Below, one piece after another: positions 1 to 9,377 of a stretch of DNA of 64,000 nucleotides. The translations under genes and the position numbers were made by a program. Within the stretch, counting starts at the first letter, position 1. Every line of letters starts with the position of its first letter. This DNA comes from Neobacillus kokaensis (GTDB lineage Bacteria > Bacillota > Bacilli > Bacillales > Cytobacillaceae), in assembly GCF_014656545.1 (NCBI RefSeq), contig NZ_BNDS01000012.1, positions 1 to 64,000 of the forward strand, read 5' to 3'. The notes below the pieces were generated by a model. That model was not told where the DNA came from. It saw only the letters and a program-made list of their open reading frames with translations, and ran no database searches.

Positions 1-303
1 AAGGAAGCGTGCTCCATTGCCTAAAAAAGGGAAACACTATGAAAAAGGTTAAAGGAAGGAATCTCTCATTGCCCGCTGGATCGATAAAGCGCTCATTTTT
101 ATCGTTTGAACTCCACCTCCTCTCTAATATTCTGCTTTTTTGGTATACATTTGCAGTGGGACAAGAGGACTGGCGCGAGTCCTAGTTGATGTTGTACTAG
201 TGAGACACGCCACCCGTCCTTCTGTTCCATACATAATTCTCCAGTGCAAAGAAAAAACTATCAATAAGCATTGTGCATAAGTAAATAGATTGGGGGATCA
301 GAT
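1..303. other. Upstream region without a recognised gene
   Basis: No convincing gene is visible. The longest plus-strand reading frame is about 48 codons from an ATG at 39 to a TAG at 183-185. It has only a weak upstream purine run and no recognisable protein character. A GGGGGA ribosome binding site at 292-297 belongs to the following gene. I could not define a promoter or a terminator here with confidence. Confidence 0.5.
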
Positions 304-1938
304 TTGAAGGCTTCGGATTTGTTTGTGAAATGTTTAGAAAATGAGGGTGTTAAGTATATATTTGGAATCCCTGGTGAGGAAAATACTGATTTTGTTGAGT
401 CGCTGAATGGTTCAGATATTGAATTGATTCTTGTTCATCATGAACAGGCGGCAGCTTTTATGGCGGATGTTTTCGGGCGCCTGACAGGAAAACCCGGTGT
501 TTGCCTTGCTACACTTGGGCCAGGAGCAACCAATTTACTGACGGGGATAGGGGACGCCTATCTAGATCATGCACCAGTGGTCGCGATCACGGGCCAGGCC
601 GGCCTTGAACGTATACATAAGGAATCCCACCAATATGTCGATATTATTGGGGTTTTTGAGAAAGTAACAAAATGGAATCAGCAAATTCGGGTAGCCCATA
701 CAATACCTGAAATCGTCCGGAAGGCTTTTAAACAAGCAGTCCTTGAAAAGCCTGGTGCTGTTCATATTGAGCTCCCTGAAGATATTGCGATGTCTGAAAC
801 AGAGGGGACGCCGCTTCCGGTCACACCTATACCAGCTTCGAGTCCTGCAAAAAGCGCCATCCAAAAGGCTGCTGAGGTCATTAACCGTGCAAAAAAACCG
901 ATCATTTTAGCTGGAAATGGCGTCTTTCGTGATGGAGCGACAGATGCATTAAGGGAATTTGCTGAAGCCAAGAATATTCCAGTTGTTAATACGTTCATGG
1001 CCAAAGGCGTTTTGCCTTCCAACCATCCATTAACCCTTTATACGGTTGGTATGCAGGCGAAGGATTATGTACTTTGTGGATTTGACCAAGCTGATCTTAT
1101 TATTACTGCGGGATATGATTTTGTCGAGTATTTACCTAAATATTGGAACGATGAAGCAATGAATCCGATTATTCATATTGATAGTCTGCCTGCTGAAGTG
1201 GATGCCTACTATCCATTGGCTGCAGAGCTGGTCGGTAATGTAAAAGAGGGGATCGCAGCATTAAATCCTCTAGTCGAGCGAAAAGAGCTTTCGCCGGAAA
1301 TTCAAACATTAAAAGCGCAGCTGGTTGAAAAACTTCATGCATCCGATGAACTGTCTGGAAGTCCTGTTAAACCGCAAAGAATCATTGCTGATATCAAAAA
1401 AGCGGAGAAAGGCGAAGCCATCATCATTTCCGATGTGGGGGCGCATAAAATGTGGATTGCGCGTCTTTATCAGCCGGAAAAGCCTAATCATACGATTATC
1501 TCAAATGGATGGGCATCGATGGGAATTGCCGTGCCGGGTGCGATCGCGGCAAAACTGGCACATCCTGAAAAACCGGTCATTGCGGTTACAGGGGATGGCG
1601 GTTTTCTCATGAATGGTGTCGAACTGGCAACAGCAAAACGCCTCGGACTGGCATTTGTGATTGTCATTTTCCATGATTCGAAATTTGGTTTAATTGAGTG
1701 GAAACAACTCAATAAATTTAATCGCTCAAGTGATATTGCTTTTACCGATCCGGACTTTTTGGATTTTGCTAAAAGTTTCGGTGTGAAGGGAGTAAAAGTA
1801 AGCCATTCTGATGACTTGTTACCTGCTTTAGAGAAGGCTATTGCAAGTCAGGAGATTGTTTTAATTGATGTGGATGTCGATTATTCAGAAAACGTCAAAC
1901 TGTCAAAAACACTTGGGGATTACATTTGTAGAATATAG
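304..1938 (+). CDS. Acetolactate synthase-family ThDP enzyme (large subunit type)
   Basis: The 544-residue protein has the three-domain layout of thiamine diphosphate enzymes of the acetolactate synthase/pyruvate oxidase family. The N-terminal PYR domain carries the cofactor-activating glutamate (E47 in HHEQAAAF). The C-terminal PP domain carries the GDGGFLMN metal/diphosphate loop near residue 430. Family members join or decarboxylate 2-oxo acids in the cytoplasm; pyruvate to acetolactate is the default. The TTG start at 304 sits six bases after GGGGGA. No small regulatory subunit is nearby, so an anabolic isoleucine/valine role is less likely. The next gene is an aldehyde dehydrogenase 19 bp away, which suggests that the real product may be an aldehyde. 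The family is firm; the substrate is not. Confidence 0.85.
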   Translation: MKASDLFVKCLENEGVKYIFGIPGEENTDFVESLNGSDIELILVHHEQAAAFMADVFGRLTGKPGVCLATLGPGATNLLTGIGDAYLDHAPVVAITGQAGLERIHKESHQYVDIIGVFEKVTKWNQQIRVAHTIPEIVRKAFKQAVLEKPGAVHIELPEDIAMSETEGTPLPVTPIPASSPAKSAIQKAAEVINRAKKPIILAGNGVFRDGATDALREFAEAKNIPVVNTFMAKGVLPSNHPLTLYTVGMQAKDYVLCGFDQADLIITAGYDFVEYLPKYWNDEAMNPIIHIDSLPAEVDAYYPLAAELVGNVKEGIAALNPLVERKELSPEIQTLKAQLVEKLHASDELSGSPVKPQRIIADIKKAEKGEAIIISDVGAHKMWIARLYQPEKPNHTIISNGWASMGIAVPGAIAAKLAHPEKPVIAVTGDGGFLMNGVELATAKRLGLAFVIVIFHDSKFGLIEWKQLNKFNRSSDIAFTDPDFLDFAKSFGVKGVKVSHSDDLLPALEKAIASQEIVLIDVDVDYSENVKLSKTLGDYICRI

Positions 1939-1957
1939 AAGACAGGAGGAATGCTGC

Positions 1958-3391
1958 ATGAAGAAAAAATGGCCATTATGGATTGGCGGTCAGTGGCAGG
2001 AAGCAAAGACATATGAACCATTGTATAATCCCCACACGGATGAGGAATTGGCCGAAATCGGACAGGCGGAACCGGCTGATGCCGAACTTGCTATAACGAA
2101 TGCACATGAAGCGTTTCAAACATTCAAATCCCATCCGGCACATGCCCGTGCAGAAATTTTAGCAAAAGCTGCCGACATTATTGAACAACATGGTGAGGAA
2201 TGTGCGAAAATCATAGCACTTGAGGGAGCTAAATCCATTCGAAATGCCCGTGAGGAAATCAGCCGTACGGTTCAAACTTATCAATTTGCGGCTGAAGCAG
2301 CAAAGAGTAATTATGGTGAACAAATTCCAATGGATGCAGCCAAAGGCGGGGAAAACCGCTTTGGATTTACGATTCATACGCCGATTGGCGTCGTTACGGC
2401 TATTACTCCATTTAATTTTCCATTTAATCTTGTCGCCCATAAGGTCGGTCCAGCCATCGCGGCAGGGAATTCGATTGTCTTAAAGCCTGCCGAACAAACA
2501 CCATTAAGTTCCTTGTTACTTGCAGAAATTTTTCAGGAGGCCGGGCTGCCGGATGGAGTGCTTAACATTATTCCGGGTAAAGGCGAGGTTCTAAGTAAAA
2601 CCCTAACAGGCCATCCTTATGTGAAAAATGTGACCTTTACAGGAAGTGTGGAAGTCGGGCATATTATTCAACAGCAGGCAGGGTTTCGTAAACTTACGCT
2701 CGAACTGGGATCCAATTCCCCGTTGATTATTGATGAAGGTGCCGACCTTGAAAAAGTAATTGAGCCCAGTGTGATGGGGTCTTTCTCCTACAATGGACAA
2801 GTGTGTATTTCGATTCAGCGAATTTATGTTCATCAATCGCTATATCAAGAATATTTAAATCGATTCATCAAGAGAACCAAAGAGCTTGTTATCGGTTCAC
2901 CGCTTGATGAACAAACAAATATTACAGCCGTCATTTCAAAAAAATCGTTGGATCGGCTTCAGAGCTGGCTTGAGGAAGCGGTGAAAGAAGGGGCAAAGAT
3001 TGAGTGCGGGGGGACTGTCGAAGGGAATATCATGGCACCGACCGTTTTAACAAATGTAAACCGTGATTCAAAAGTGTTCCGTTCTGAAATATTTGGCCCA
3101 ATCGTTTGTATTTTCCCGTTTGATACGTTGGATGAAGCCATAAATGATGCTAACGACTCCCGTTACGGATTGAATTCAGGAATCTTTACACCAAGTATTG
3201 AGCGGGCTTTTTATGCAGCGCAGCGCTTAGAGACGGGCGGAGTCATTATCAATGACATTCCAACCTTTCGGATTGACAACATGCCTTATGGAGGCTGGAA
3301 AGACAGCGGTGTCGGCAGAGAAGGGATTAAATATGCCATGCATGAAATGATGGAGCAAAAATTTATTAGTTTTAAATTAAATGAACATTGA
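1958..3391 (+). CDS. NAD(P)-dependent aldehyde dehydrogenase
   Basis: A 477-residue aldehyde dehydrogenase superfamily enzyme that would oxidise an aldehyde to its acid with NAD(P). The catalytic cysteine is C283 (NGQVCISIQR), the general-base glutamate is E249 (LELGSNSP) and the oxyanion asparagine is N153 (PFNFPFN). The ATG at 1958 follows a good AGGAGG. A longer in-frame extension back to 1865 would overlap the upstream gene and lacks a binding site. It is likely co-transcribed with the ThDP enzyme, so it may oxidise an aldehyde made by that enzyme. LELGSNSP resembles lactaldehyde and short-chain aldehyde dehydrogenases, but specificity cannot be read from sequence. Confidence 0.88.
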   Translation: MKKKWPLWIGGQWQEAKTYEPLYNPHTDEELAEIGQAEPADAELAITNAHEAFQTFKSHPAHARAEILAKAADIIEQHGEECAKIIALEGAKSIRNAREEISRTVQTYQFAAEAAKSNYGEQIPMDAAKGGENRFGFTIHTPIGVVTAITPFNFPFNLVAHKVGPAIAAGNSIVLKPAEQTPLSSLLLAEIFQEAGLPDGVLNIIPGKGEVLSKTLTGHPYVKNVTFTGSVEVGHIIQQQAGFRKLTLELGSNSPLIIDEGADLEKVIEPSVMGSFSYNGQVCISIQRIYVHQSLYQEYLNRFIKRTKELVIGSPLDEQTNITAVISKKSLDRLQSWLEEAVKEGAKIECGGTVEGNIMAPTVLTNVNRDSKVFRSEIFGPIVCIFPFDTLDEAINDANDSRYGLNSGIFTPSIERAFYAAQRLETGGVIINDIPTFRIDNMPYGGWKDSGVGREGIKYAMHEMMEQKFISFKLNEH

Positions 3392-3607
3392 TAAGTGGGG
3401 CAAAGGGACAGGCATCGTGCCCCTTTGTCCAATTCTCCCCGTCCAAATGAAAAAGCGGATGTTCCAGAGAGTAGAACCACTGACACTACCCGAAAGTATG
3501 ATTAGAACGGAGGCAAAGTGCTTCCGTTTTAATTTTTCTAAGGAAATTTTAAAAATAGCCAACAGTCGTTATTTTGTACATATTGTATGGGATAAACCAT
3601 AAGTAGT

Positions 3608-3643
3608 AAGGGACTGACCCTAAAATAGAGTCAGCCCCTTTTT
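3608..3643 (+). terminator. Intrinsic terminator (GGGACTGAC-type repeat)
   Basis: GGGACTGAC pairs with GTCAGCCCC across a 10-base loop with one mismatch, followed by CTTTTT. It lies between the aldehyde dehydrogenase and the convergent binding-protein gene. Two related hairpins occur at 45365 and 56783. A second inverted repeat without a U run lies nearer the dehydrogenase stop, at about 3407-3431. Confidence 0.7.
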
Positions 3644-3658
3644 ACATCATAATCAGGT

Positions 3659-5257
3659 TTATTTATTCAACCAAACGTTTGTACCATTTGGGTTAACAAT
3701 ATTAATAGAACCGTCTGCAGGGATATCGAATCCTTGGACGTTTTGACTAATTGCAGCTGTTTGATCAAGATTATCAAATTCAATACGTGGATAATCCTTC
3801 ATAATCAGTTTAATAGCTTCTTGGTATAAGGCAGCTCTTTCTTTTTGATCAACGGTTTCGGTTAGGGCTTTGTTTAATAAGGCATCTACTTCAGGGTTTT
3901 TGTAGCCTTTTCCATTACCAAGGGAACCAATTTGGTCGGAATGGAACGTTTTATTTAGGAAGAAGTATGGATCCGGATACCATGACCAGCCTCCGATATA
4001 CATTGGTGCATTTCCTTTGGCTGCAAGCTCGCTTAGCGTGCCCCATTCTGTTACTTTAACATCCACATCAATATTTAAATTTTCCTTCATTTGGTTTTGG
4101 AAAATCGTTGCATATGGAACACGAGATTCTAATACATAAAGCTCTGTTTTAAAACCTTTTGCATATTTTGTTTCAGCTAAAAGCTTCTTAGCTTCTTTAG
4201 GATCATATTGAGGCTTAAGCTTTTCCAAATCTTTGCTGTATCCCCATGATTCCTTTGGAAGTGGAGCATAGGAAACGGATGCGCCTCCCCATTGGCTGAC
4301 ACCTTTCACAATTTCCTCAACATTTGTAGCCTTATAGATTGCTTCCCTTACTTTTGGATCTGCAGTAGGTCCACTCATATTGTTTAAATCAAGATAGGTT
4401 AATGAAAGTCCTGGTTTGGATAAAAGGGTTAAATTCTTATCTGTTTCAATAACTTTACGATTTTGACCTTTAATATCTGTAGCTATATCGACATCGCCAG
4501 AACGAAGAGCGTTTGTCATCATGTTTGGATCTTTAATAATTTTAAAGGTAACACCATCAAGATAAGGCTTTTCACCCCAATATTTATCATTGCGGACTAA
4601 ATTTACTTTTTGATCTGTTTGCCAGTCTTTAAGTTGGAATGGGCCAGTTCCGACTAAATGAGCGCCGAATTGATCTCCCCATCCATCTACTTCTTCTTTC
4701 GGAATAATGATATTTCCTGGGTCTGTAAGCATGGCTAATAGGGAAGCATTTGGTTTTGGCATATGAATTGTAACCTCAAATTTCCCCGTAACTTCTACAG
4801 AGTCAACACCGGATAAACGGCTTAATGCAGATTCTTTAGCAGAACGCTCTAGGCTATATTTAACATCCTCTGCCGTCATTTGTCTGCCATCTTGGTATTT
4901 CCCTGGTTGGAAATAAACATCTTCTCTTAACTTGAATGTATAGGATTTTAAATCGTCAGAGGCTTTCCACTCTGTGGCCAAGGATGGTTTGAAATCACTT
5001 AAATCCTTGTTATAAACAATGAGTGTATTCCCAATAGAACGCATAATTTGCGACTCATATGCACCAGTATATTTAATAGGATCCAGTGTGTTGGGGTTGG
5101 AAGAAAGGCCGACATTCAATGTACCCCCGCTTTTTGGTTCGTTATTAGCAGCTTGTCCATCCGAACCTTTTTTGGAGTCCGAACTGCTGCAGGCACTGAT
5201 CGCGAAAACTGCTGTTATCAATACAAGGATGAACAGGTATTGCTTGAATTTCTTCAT
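3659..5257 (-). CDS. Peptide ABC transporter substrate-binding lipoprotein (SBP family 5)
   Basis: A 532-residue extracytoplasmic binding protein of the Dpp/Opp family. The N-terminus is a lipoprotein signal peptide: MKKFK, a hydrophobic stretch, then lipobox ISAC with the acylated cysteine near residue 23, followed by a Ser/Lys/Gly-rich linker. The start is fixed by AGGAGG nine bases upstream. The mature domain has the GTGPFQLKDW and YWGEKPYLDG landmarks of family 5. It is transcribed divergently from the permease and ATPase genes that begin at 5504. This is unusual, since binding proteins normally lead the same operon. The shared 246-bp spacer holds four palindromic operators. The ligand is probably a short or modified peptide. 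Confidence 0.92.
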   Translation of the reverse strand: MKKFKQYLFILVLITAVFAISACSSSDSKKGSDGQAANNEPKSGGTLNVGLSSNPNTLDPIKYTGAYESQIMRSIGNTLIVYNKDLSDFKPSLATEWKASDDLKSYTFKLREDVYFQPGKYQDGRQMTAEDVKYSLERSAKESALSRLSGVDSVEVTGKFEVTIHMPKPNASLLAMLTDPGNIIIPKEEVDGWGDQFGAHLVGTGPFQLKDWQTDQKVNLVRNDKYWGEKPYLDGVTFKIIKDPNMMTNALRSGDVDIATDIKGQNRKVIETDKNLTLLSKPGLSLTYLDLNNMSGPTADPKVREAIYKATNVEEIVKGVSQWGGASVSYAPLPKESWGYSKDLEKLKPQYDPKEAKKLLAETKYAKGFKTELYVLESRVPYATIFQNQMKENLNIDVDVKVTEWGTLSELAAKGNAPMYIGGWSWYPDPYFFLNKTFHSDQIGSLGNGKGYKNPEVDALLNKALTETVDQKERAALYQEAIKLIMKDYPRIEFDNLDQTAAISQNVQGFDIPADGSINIVNPNGTNVWLNK

Positions 5258-5293
5258 AAAAATAAACCTCCTGTAAAGTTATAACTTAAAGTT

Positions 5294-5330
5294 GATTCAT
5301 ATAATGAATCGTTAATTCAATATTTGAATT
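5294..5330. promoter_or_regulatory. Paired palindromic operators, leftward promoter side
   Basis: Two perfect palindromes, GATTCATATAATGAATC (5294-5310) and AATTCAATATTTGAATT (5314-5330), have centres exactly 20 bp apart. Both fit ATTCA-N5-TGAAT. They sit just upstream of the binding-protein gene read leftward. The IclR-type regulator encoded at 11705 is the natural candidate to bind them; that link is inferred. Confidence 0.7.
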
Positions 5331-5451
5331 ATTATTTAATTTACCATAACCTTTAAGATAATGTAAATAATTTTTTGAAATATATAAAAAGCTAAAAAAT
5401 TTACAATATAACCATATTTACAAATAAAAAATGGAATGATAAAATTGTCAC

Positions 5452-5488
5452 TATTCAAATAGTGAATCATTGATTCGAATATTGAATA
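5452..5488. promoter_or_regulatory. Paired palindromic operators, rightward promoter side
   Basis: TATTCAAATAGTGAATC (5452-5468) and GATTCGAATATTGAATA (5472-5488) again fit ATTCR-N5-TGAAT with centres 20 bp apart. The pair ends 15 bp before the first permease gene, a position suited to repression. The matched format with the 5294-5330 pair implies coordinated control of both divergent units. Confidence 0.7.
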
Positions 5489-5503
5489 AAAAGGAGGAGG
5501 AAA

Positions 5504-6466
5504 ATGGGTAAGTACATTGTTGGTAGAATTTTAAATATGATACCTACTTTATTAATAGTTGCTATCATTGTTTTTTTAATCACTCGTCTGCTGCCGGGGA
5601 ATCCTGCAGCCGTCATGCTTGGTCCACAAGCTAGTGCGGCGGATATCAAAGCTTTGACAGAGGAACTGGGATTAAATCAACCACTATATATTCAATTTGT
5701 TGATTATATAGGCAATTTACTTCAAGGAGATCTTGGAAACTCCTTAACGTATAACAAACCGGTCATCGATTTAATTCTGGAACGCTTTCCAAATACTGTG
5801 ATTCTTGCGGTTTGTGCCTTAATCATTTCCATCGTCATCGGGGTCCCAGCGGGCATTATCGCAGCAAGAAAGCAAAATTCCATTTTTGATTATCTTTTTA
5901 CAACTTTTTCTTTAATTGGTGTTTCGATGCCCATTTTCTGGCTTGGAATTATGCTCGTCTTGTTTTTTAGTGTGAATTTAGGCTGGTTTCCAGCAACAGG
6001 TATGGGTTCAATGGAAGCCGGTGCTGGTGATTTCTTCAGCCATTTAATCCTGCCAAGTATTGCACTCGCAACGATTCCTACTGCACAGTTTGCTAGAATT
6101 ACCCGTTCAAGTATGCTGGAGGTTATCTCACAGGACTATGTGAAAACAGCTCGTTCTAAAGGTTTAAGTGAGTTTATTGTCATTTGTAAGCATGCTTTTA
6201 AAAATGCATTAACACCTCTTCTTACGGTATTAGGCCTTCAGGTTTCGTCCATGCTTGGAGGAGCGGTATTAACAGAAACGATTTTCAGTTGGCCTGGGAT
6301 TGGACTATTGATTATTGATGCAATTGGAAAAAGGGACTTTGTCGTTGTTCAAAATATGGTTATCTTTATTGCCTTAATCTATGTGGTTGTCAATCTAGTA
6401 GTCGATATTTTATATAAAGTAGTAAACCCAAGAATTAAATATTCATCAAACAAAGGAGGGTCATAA
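5504..6466 (+). CDS. Peptide ABC transporter permease, DppB type
   Basis: A 320-residue inner-membrane permease. Residues 1-30 form the first membrane helix preceded by MGKYIVGRI, typical of DppB. About six helices are predicted. The conserved cytoplasmic loop that contacts the ATPases is visible as ARSKGLSEF with the following KHAFKNALTP. It would form a heterodimer with the next gene product. An AGGAGG site lies before the ATG. It is the first gene of the rightward unit after the double operator. Confidence 0.93.
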   Translation: MGKYIVGRILNMIPTLLIVAIIVFLITRLLPGNPAAVMLGPQASAADIKALTEELGLNQPLYIQFVDYIGNLLQGDLGNSLTYNKPVIDLILERFPNTVILAVCALIISIVIGVPAGIIAARKQNSIFDYLFTTFSLIGVSMPIFWLGIMLVLFFSVNLGWFPATGMGSMEAGAGDFFSHLILPSIALATIPTAQFARITRSSMLEVISQDYVKTARSKGLSEFIVICKHAFKNALTPLLTVLGLQVSSMLGGAVLTETIFSWPGIGLLIIDAIGKRDFVVVQNMVIFIALIYVVVNLVVDILYKVVNPRIKYSSNKGGS

Positions 6467-6469
6467 GTA

Positions 6470-7360
6470 ATGTCTACAGGGCAGCAAGGAATCGTACTGG
6501 AACAAACTCAAGTAAAAACTAAAAATGAGCACTCATTATTTAGGAAATTGATACGCAATCGTTTTGCGGCTTTTGGATTATTTGTAATATTGCTGCTGAT
6601 CTTAACAGCAATATTTGCTCCTGTCATTGCTACGTATCCTCCTAATAAAATGAATGTAACCAAGTCGCTTTTAGGAATTGGCGTAGAAGGACACATTCTA
6701 GGGACAGACAATTATGGCCGTGATATTTTTAGCAGATTAGTATATGGAGCGAGAATATCCATGCTGGTTGGAATCGGGGCGGTACTATTTGGGGCCGTAG
6801 TTGGAACACTGCTAGGAGTTATATCCGGATATTTTGGAGGAAAATGGGATTCTATCATTATGCGTTTCATGGATGGGCTTTCTGCTTTCCCTTTTATCCT
6901 ATTGGCCATTACCTTGATGAGCGTTCTTGGACAAGGATTAGTCAATGTAATTATTGCGATTGGAGTAGGGAATATTCCGGGGTTTGCAAGAGTAGTACGT
7001 GGACAGGTATTAAGTGTTAAACATTCGGAATATATCGAGGTGACGCGGTCCTTAGGAGCTAAACATAGCCGCATTATCTTCCATCATGTATTGCCAAATA
7101 GTTTTGCCCCATTAATTGTTTATGCAACGATGAGTATCGCAGGTGCAATTATTTCAGAGGCCTCACTTAGTTTCTTAGGGCTTGGAGTACAGCCTCCAAC
7201 TGCATCGTGGGGAAGTATGCTGCAGGATGGGAAGGACTTTCTAGTCTTAAATCCTCATATGGCCACGATTCCTGGTCTAGCCATATTGATTACGGTTGTT
7301 GGAATTAATCTATTTGGTGACGGGCTGCGCGATGCTCTTGACCCGAAAATGAAAGCCTAA
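6470..7360 (+). CDS. Peptide ABC transporter permease, DppC type
   Basis: A 296-residue permease partner of the upstream DppB-type protein. It has the N-terminal OppC_N-like segment (LFRKLIRNRFAAFGL), the GTDNYGRDIFSRLVYGAR motif that marks DppC/OppC, and the ATPase-contact loop with RSLGAKHSRI. It starts 3 bp after the previous stop, so translation is coupled. It should form half of the translocation pore. Confidence 0.93.
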   Translation: MSTGQQGIVLEQTQVKTKNEHSLFRKLIRNRFAAFGLFVILLLILTAIFAPVIATYPPNKMNVTKSLLGIGVEGHILGTDNYGRDIFSRLVYGARISMLVGIGAVLFGAVVGTLLGVISGYFGGKWDSIIMRFMDGLSAFPFILLAITLMSVLGQGLVNVIIAIGVGNIPGFARVVRGQVLSVKHSEYIEVTRSLGAKHSRIIFHHVLPNSFAPLIVYATMSIAGAIISEASLSFLGLGVQPPTASWGSMLQDGKDFLVLNPHMATIPGLAILITVVGINLFGDGLRDALDPKMKA

Positions 7361-7380
7361 CATCAAAGGAGGCGTAACAG

Positions 7381-8412
7381 ATGTCGGAGGAATTATTAAA
7401 AGTTGAAAATTTAGAAGTTCAATTTAAATCTGGCTCCGCGATTACAAAAGCTGTAAATGGAGTCAGTTTTACCTTAAATAGAAGAGAAAACATTGGGATT
7501 GTAGGCGAATCAGGATCCGGCAAAAGCGTTACCGCCACATCCTTGCTGCGTCTTATTCCCAGTCCGCCTGGAAAAATAAGCGGAGGAGCGATTCATTTTG
7601 ACGGAAAGGATCTGTTGAAGTTATCGGAAAAAGAAATGAAATCCATTCGTGGAAACGAAATTTCGATGATATTCCAGGATCCATTAACGAGTCTTAACCC
7701 TGTATTCACTGTAGGGGATCAAATTATCGAATCGATTAAAACCCACCAAAAGGTTTCGAAAAAGGAAGCCAAGAAAAAAGCTATCGAAATGCTGAAGCTT
7801 GTGGGAATCCCGGCACCGGAAAAAAGAATTAATATGTATCCCCATGAATTTTCCGGCGGAATGAGGCAGCGTGTGATGATTGCCATTGCCCTGTCATGTA
7901 ATCCAAAGCTTCTTATAGCTGACGAACCTACTACCGCACTGGATGTGACGGTTCAGGCACAAATATTAGATTTGATGAAAAGGCTGCAGGATGAATTTAA
8001 CACAGCGATCATTATGATTACCCATGATTTAGGGGTAGTATGGGAGCTGTGCGACAAGGTGCTTGTGATGTATGCAGGAAATGTCGTCGAGTATGGGACG
8101 GTTAAGGAAATCTATGATCAGCCGAAGCATCCGTATACATGGGGACTTCTAGATTCGCAAATTACGGAAAGTGTCAGTGAGGATCAACCATTGACAACCA
8201 TCCCTGGCAGTCCACCGGATCTTAGGCAGGAGATAACAGGGTGTCCGTTTGCGGCCCGGTGTGCTTATGCACAAGATGTTTGTTTTACTAACAAGCCTAA
8301 AATGACAGAGGTCGGAGAAAACCATTATGCTGCCTGTCATTTTCAAACGAAGGAAAACCGCTTAGACAGAAAGGAGAAAACAGCCCATGACAGAGCCATT
8401 GTTACAAGTTAG
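7381..8412 (+). CDS. Peptide ABC transporter ATPase, DppD type
   Basis: A 343-residue ATP-binding subunit. Walker A is GESGSGKS, the ABC signature is SGGMRQR and Walker B is [12 protein letters not shown] with the H-loop in ITHDLG. The C-terminal oligopeptide-transporter extension has cysteine pairs (GCPFAARCAYAQDVC, then ACHF), as in family members that carry a C-terminal metal or iron-sulfur site. The 3' end overlaps the second ATPase gene by 26 bp, which indicates translational coupling and heterodimer assembly. Confidence 0.93.
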   Translation: MSEELLKVENLEVQFKSGSAITKAVNGVSFTLNRRENIGIVGESGSGKSVTATSLLRLIPSPPGKISGGAIHFDGKDLLKLSEKEMKSIRGNEISMIFQDPLTSLNPVFTVGDQIIESIKTHQKVSKKEAKKKAIEMLKLVGIPAPEKRINMYPHEFSGGMRQRVMIAIALSCNPKLLIADEPTTALDVTVQAQILDLMKRLQDEFNTAIIMITHDLGVVWELCDKVLVMYAGNVVEYGTVKEIYDQPKHPYTWGLLDSQITESVSEDQPLTTIPGSPPDLRQEITGCPFAARCAYAQDVCFTNKPKMTEVGENHYAACHFQTKENRLDRKEKTAHDRAIVTS

Positions 8413-9364
8413 GGAACTAAAGAAGCATTTCCCCTTGGAAAGTCCCATTCCTTTTGTAAAATCCAGACTAAGCGTGAAAGCTGTCGATGGGGTCAGTTTT
8501 GATGTTTATCGCGGTGAAACCCTAGGGGTGGTTGGAGAATCTGGCTGCGGAAAATCAACCATGGCTCGTTTAGTGAACCAGCTGATTACACCTTCAAGCG
8601 GGACGGTACAATTTAAAGGTGAAAATTTAATCGGGATGGATGGGAAAAAGCTCCGGGAAACGAGAAAATCCATCCAAATGGTTTTCCAGGATCCGTATGC
8701 CTCTTTGGATCCGAGAAAAACAATCGGGGAATTAATCGCAGAGCCCATGGTGATTCATCGTATTGGCGACAAGACATCACAAAAGAAACGAGTAGAAGAA
8801 TTGTTGGAAGTCGTTGGTTTAAGCCAGTATCATGCCAAACGATATCCGCACGAATTTTCTGGCGGCCAAAGGCAAAGGATTAATATCGCCAGAGCCTTAG
8901 TTCTGAATCCGGACATTATCATTTGTGACGAACCAGTGTCCGCCCTTGATGTATCTGTACAGGCACAGGTTATTAATCTATTAAAAGAATTGCAAAGGGA
9001 ATTTGATTTAACCTATATTTTTATTTCCCATGATTTAAATGTGGTCCGATACATGTGTGACCGGATTGCAGTGATGTATTTAGGAAAAATCGTGGAAATG
9101 GGAACATATAAGGAAATTTATGAGGATCCAAAGCATCCGTATACAAAAGCGTTATTATCTGCTATTCCAAAAGAAAATCCGCACGACCGGAAGGAAAGAA
9201 TTATTTTAAAAGATTCTGTGCCTAACCCTATTAACCCGCCATCGGGGTGTCATTTCCACGAACGTTGTCCGGTTGCGATGGACAGATGTAAAAGGGAAGC
9301 ACCGCAGTTAATCGATACGGGGAATGGCCATATTGCATCATGTCATTTACTTAACGAACAATAG
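8387..9364 (+). CDS. Peptide ABC transporter ATPase, DppF/OppF type
   Basis: A 325-residue second ATPase. It has Walker A GESGCGKS, signature SGGQRQR, Walker B IIICDEPVSALD and the usual C-terminal extension with CHFHERCPVAMDRC. It completes transporter 1, which therefore has two permeases and two ATPases plus the divergent binding protein. The ATG at 8387 lies inside the previous gene behind AAAGGAG. The transporter is followed at once by DUF1177 and peptidase genes. Confidence 0.93.
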   Translation: MTEPLLQVRELKKHFPLESPIPFVKSRLSVKAVDGVSFDVYRGETLGVVGESGCGKSTMARLVNQLITPSSGTVQFKGENLIGMDGKKLRETRKSIQMVFQDPYASLDPRKTIGELIAEPMVIHRIGDKTSQKKRVEELLEVVGLSQYHAKRYPHEFSGGQRQRINIARALVLNPDIIICDEPVSALDVSVQAQVINLLKELQREFDLTYIFISHDLNVVRYMCDRIAVMYLGKIVEMGTYKEIYEDPKHPYTKALLSAIPKENPHDRKERIILKDSVPNPINPPSGCHFHERCPVAMDRCKREAPQLIDTGNGHIASCHLLNEQ

Positions 9365-9377
9365 GAGGAACGAAAAA

